Below are positions 63,562-64,000 of a DNA stretch of 64,000 bases, piece after piece. The notes under the pieces were generated by a model that was not told the DNA's origin, made no database searches, and was given only the letters and a program-made list of their open reading frames with translations. This stretch comes from Sunxiuqinia rutila (lineage in GTDB: Bacteria; Bacteroidota; Bacteroidia; Bacteroidales; Prolixibacteraceae), in contig NZ_JBNGOT010000008.1 of the NCBI RefSeq assembly GCF_050589705.1, forward strand, positions 124,001 to 188,000. The letters run 5' to 3'. Numbering within the stretch: position 1 is the first letter of the stretch; each line of letters begins with the position of its first letter. Made by a program: the position numbers and the translations under genes.

Positions 63562-63592
63562 AAGCCAAGCCGTTCAATAAAATTTTTAACCT

Positions 63593-64000
63593 TTAGCGCT
63601 TGATTTGTCCCCGGTTGTAGGAGAAGTAAATACCCAAAACACTGATGAGCGAAAAGCTGATGAAGCCCCACTTTACAACCTTCAGAAACAAGGCATCCGA
63701 CACCTGTTCGACTGCTTCTCCACCCAGCATGGCTGCAAAAAACAACGTGGCAATGGTCATGCTCACAATTTGCCCCAACACCCGCATGGTAGCCGCCGAT
63801 CCCGAAGCCAGGCCATACTGACTTTTATCAACCGAACTCATAATGGTATTCATATTGGGCGAAGAGAAAAAGGCGAAACCCAGTCCCACCCAAACCAGCA
63901 AAGCCACAATGAGTCCAATCGGGGTGCTCTCCGCAAGAAACGCAAAGGCTCCCAGGCCCAGAGTACACATGCTCATGCCCAATGTTGCGAGGTAGCGGGG
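63593..64000 (-). CDS. Major facilitator superfamily transporter, C-terminal part (cut by window end)
   Basis: Open to the window edge on the minus strand; about 135 residues visible. Hydrophobic helices LIVALLVWVGLGFAFFSSP, VLGQIVSMTIATLFFAAML and GFISFSLISVLGIYFSYN, with the SVDKSQYGLASG loop, look like the last three or four helices of a DHA2 (EmrB/QacA-like) drug-proton antiporter. The substrate cannot be told from this part. Confidence 0.8.
   Translation of the reverse strand, partial: PRYLATLGMSMCTLGLGAFAFLAESTPIGLIVALLVWVGLGFAFFSSPNMNTIMSSVDKSQYGLASGSAATMRVLGQIVSMTIATLFFAAMLGGEAVEQVSDALFLKVVKWGFISFSLISVLGIYFSYNRGQIKR

Overview
The window reads as a chromosome segment of a Bacteroidota bacterium, probably of the Marinilabiliales/Prolixibacteraceae type (inference). 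Reasons: several starts are preceded by the phylum's promoter pattern (TTTG or TTG, 18-19 nt, TAnnTTTG) with no Shine-Dalgarno signal; there are TonB-dependent receptors with an N-terminal carboxypeptidase-like domain paired with DUF4249 lipoproteins; the arabinose-5-phosphate isomerase lacks CBS domains; and Che-type proteins occur with giant hybrid histidine kinases. No rRNA, tRNA or transposase gene was recognised.

Layout, 1-42.5 kb (mostly housekeeping). 0-4.3 kb: a thiamine salvage operon (thiM-thiE-tenA-thiL-thiD) behind a TPP riboswitch and an intrinsic terminator. 4.3-6.8 kb: a DEAD-box RNA helicase and a small membrane protein. 6.8-13.7 kb: a minus-strand signalling operon of a 1258-aa membrane hybrid kinase, a second hybrid kinase, CheR and CheB. 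14-16 kb: sucC-sucD. 16.5-19.5 kb: CBS-less KdsD, a cysteine hydrolase, a glycosyltransferase and TsaC/Sua5. 19.8-31.6 kb: a GH20 hexosaminidase, an AraC regulator next to an iron alcohol dehydrogenase, a small dimeric-barrel protein, RsgA, a YqaB-like HAD phosphatase, a secreted endonuclease/phosphatase-fold lipoprotein, UvrB and a GNAT acetyltransferase. 31.7-42.4 kb: nitrogen assimilation (TorF-like porin, PII, Amt on the minus strand; argH, gltB and gltD on the plus strand).

42.5-64 kb is accessory in character. It holds a frameshifted LamG protein, a helical protein of unknown function followed by a strict 21-bp repeat array, and then three consecutive outer-membrane gene clusters. Cluster I: lipoprotein, three tandem DUF4249 genes, TonB receptor. 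Cluster II: DUF4249, TonB receptor. Cluster III: lipoprotein, small beta-barrel, TonB receptor, DUF4249, small beta-barrel. Every cluster is preceded by copies of the same repeated leader. In clusters I and III the near-identity runs for 512 bp, through the signal peptide and about 48 codons of the lipoprotein gene, and then stops abruptly. The clusters are bracketed by a module of palindromes, and a family of 33-bp hairpins (15-bp arms, 3-nt loop, stems that differ but stay paired) is scattered only through this part. This locus is the best candidate here for an undescribed system: a mosaic, recombination-prone outer-membrane uptake or surface-display locus.

Non-coding structure elsewhere: a 20-bp-phased array whose motif flips strand in the middle (25.2-25.5 kb) and a family of purine-rich intergenic repeats at 19.6, 27.5, 28.8 and 31.0 kb.
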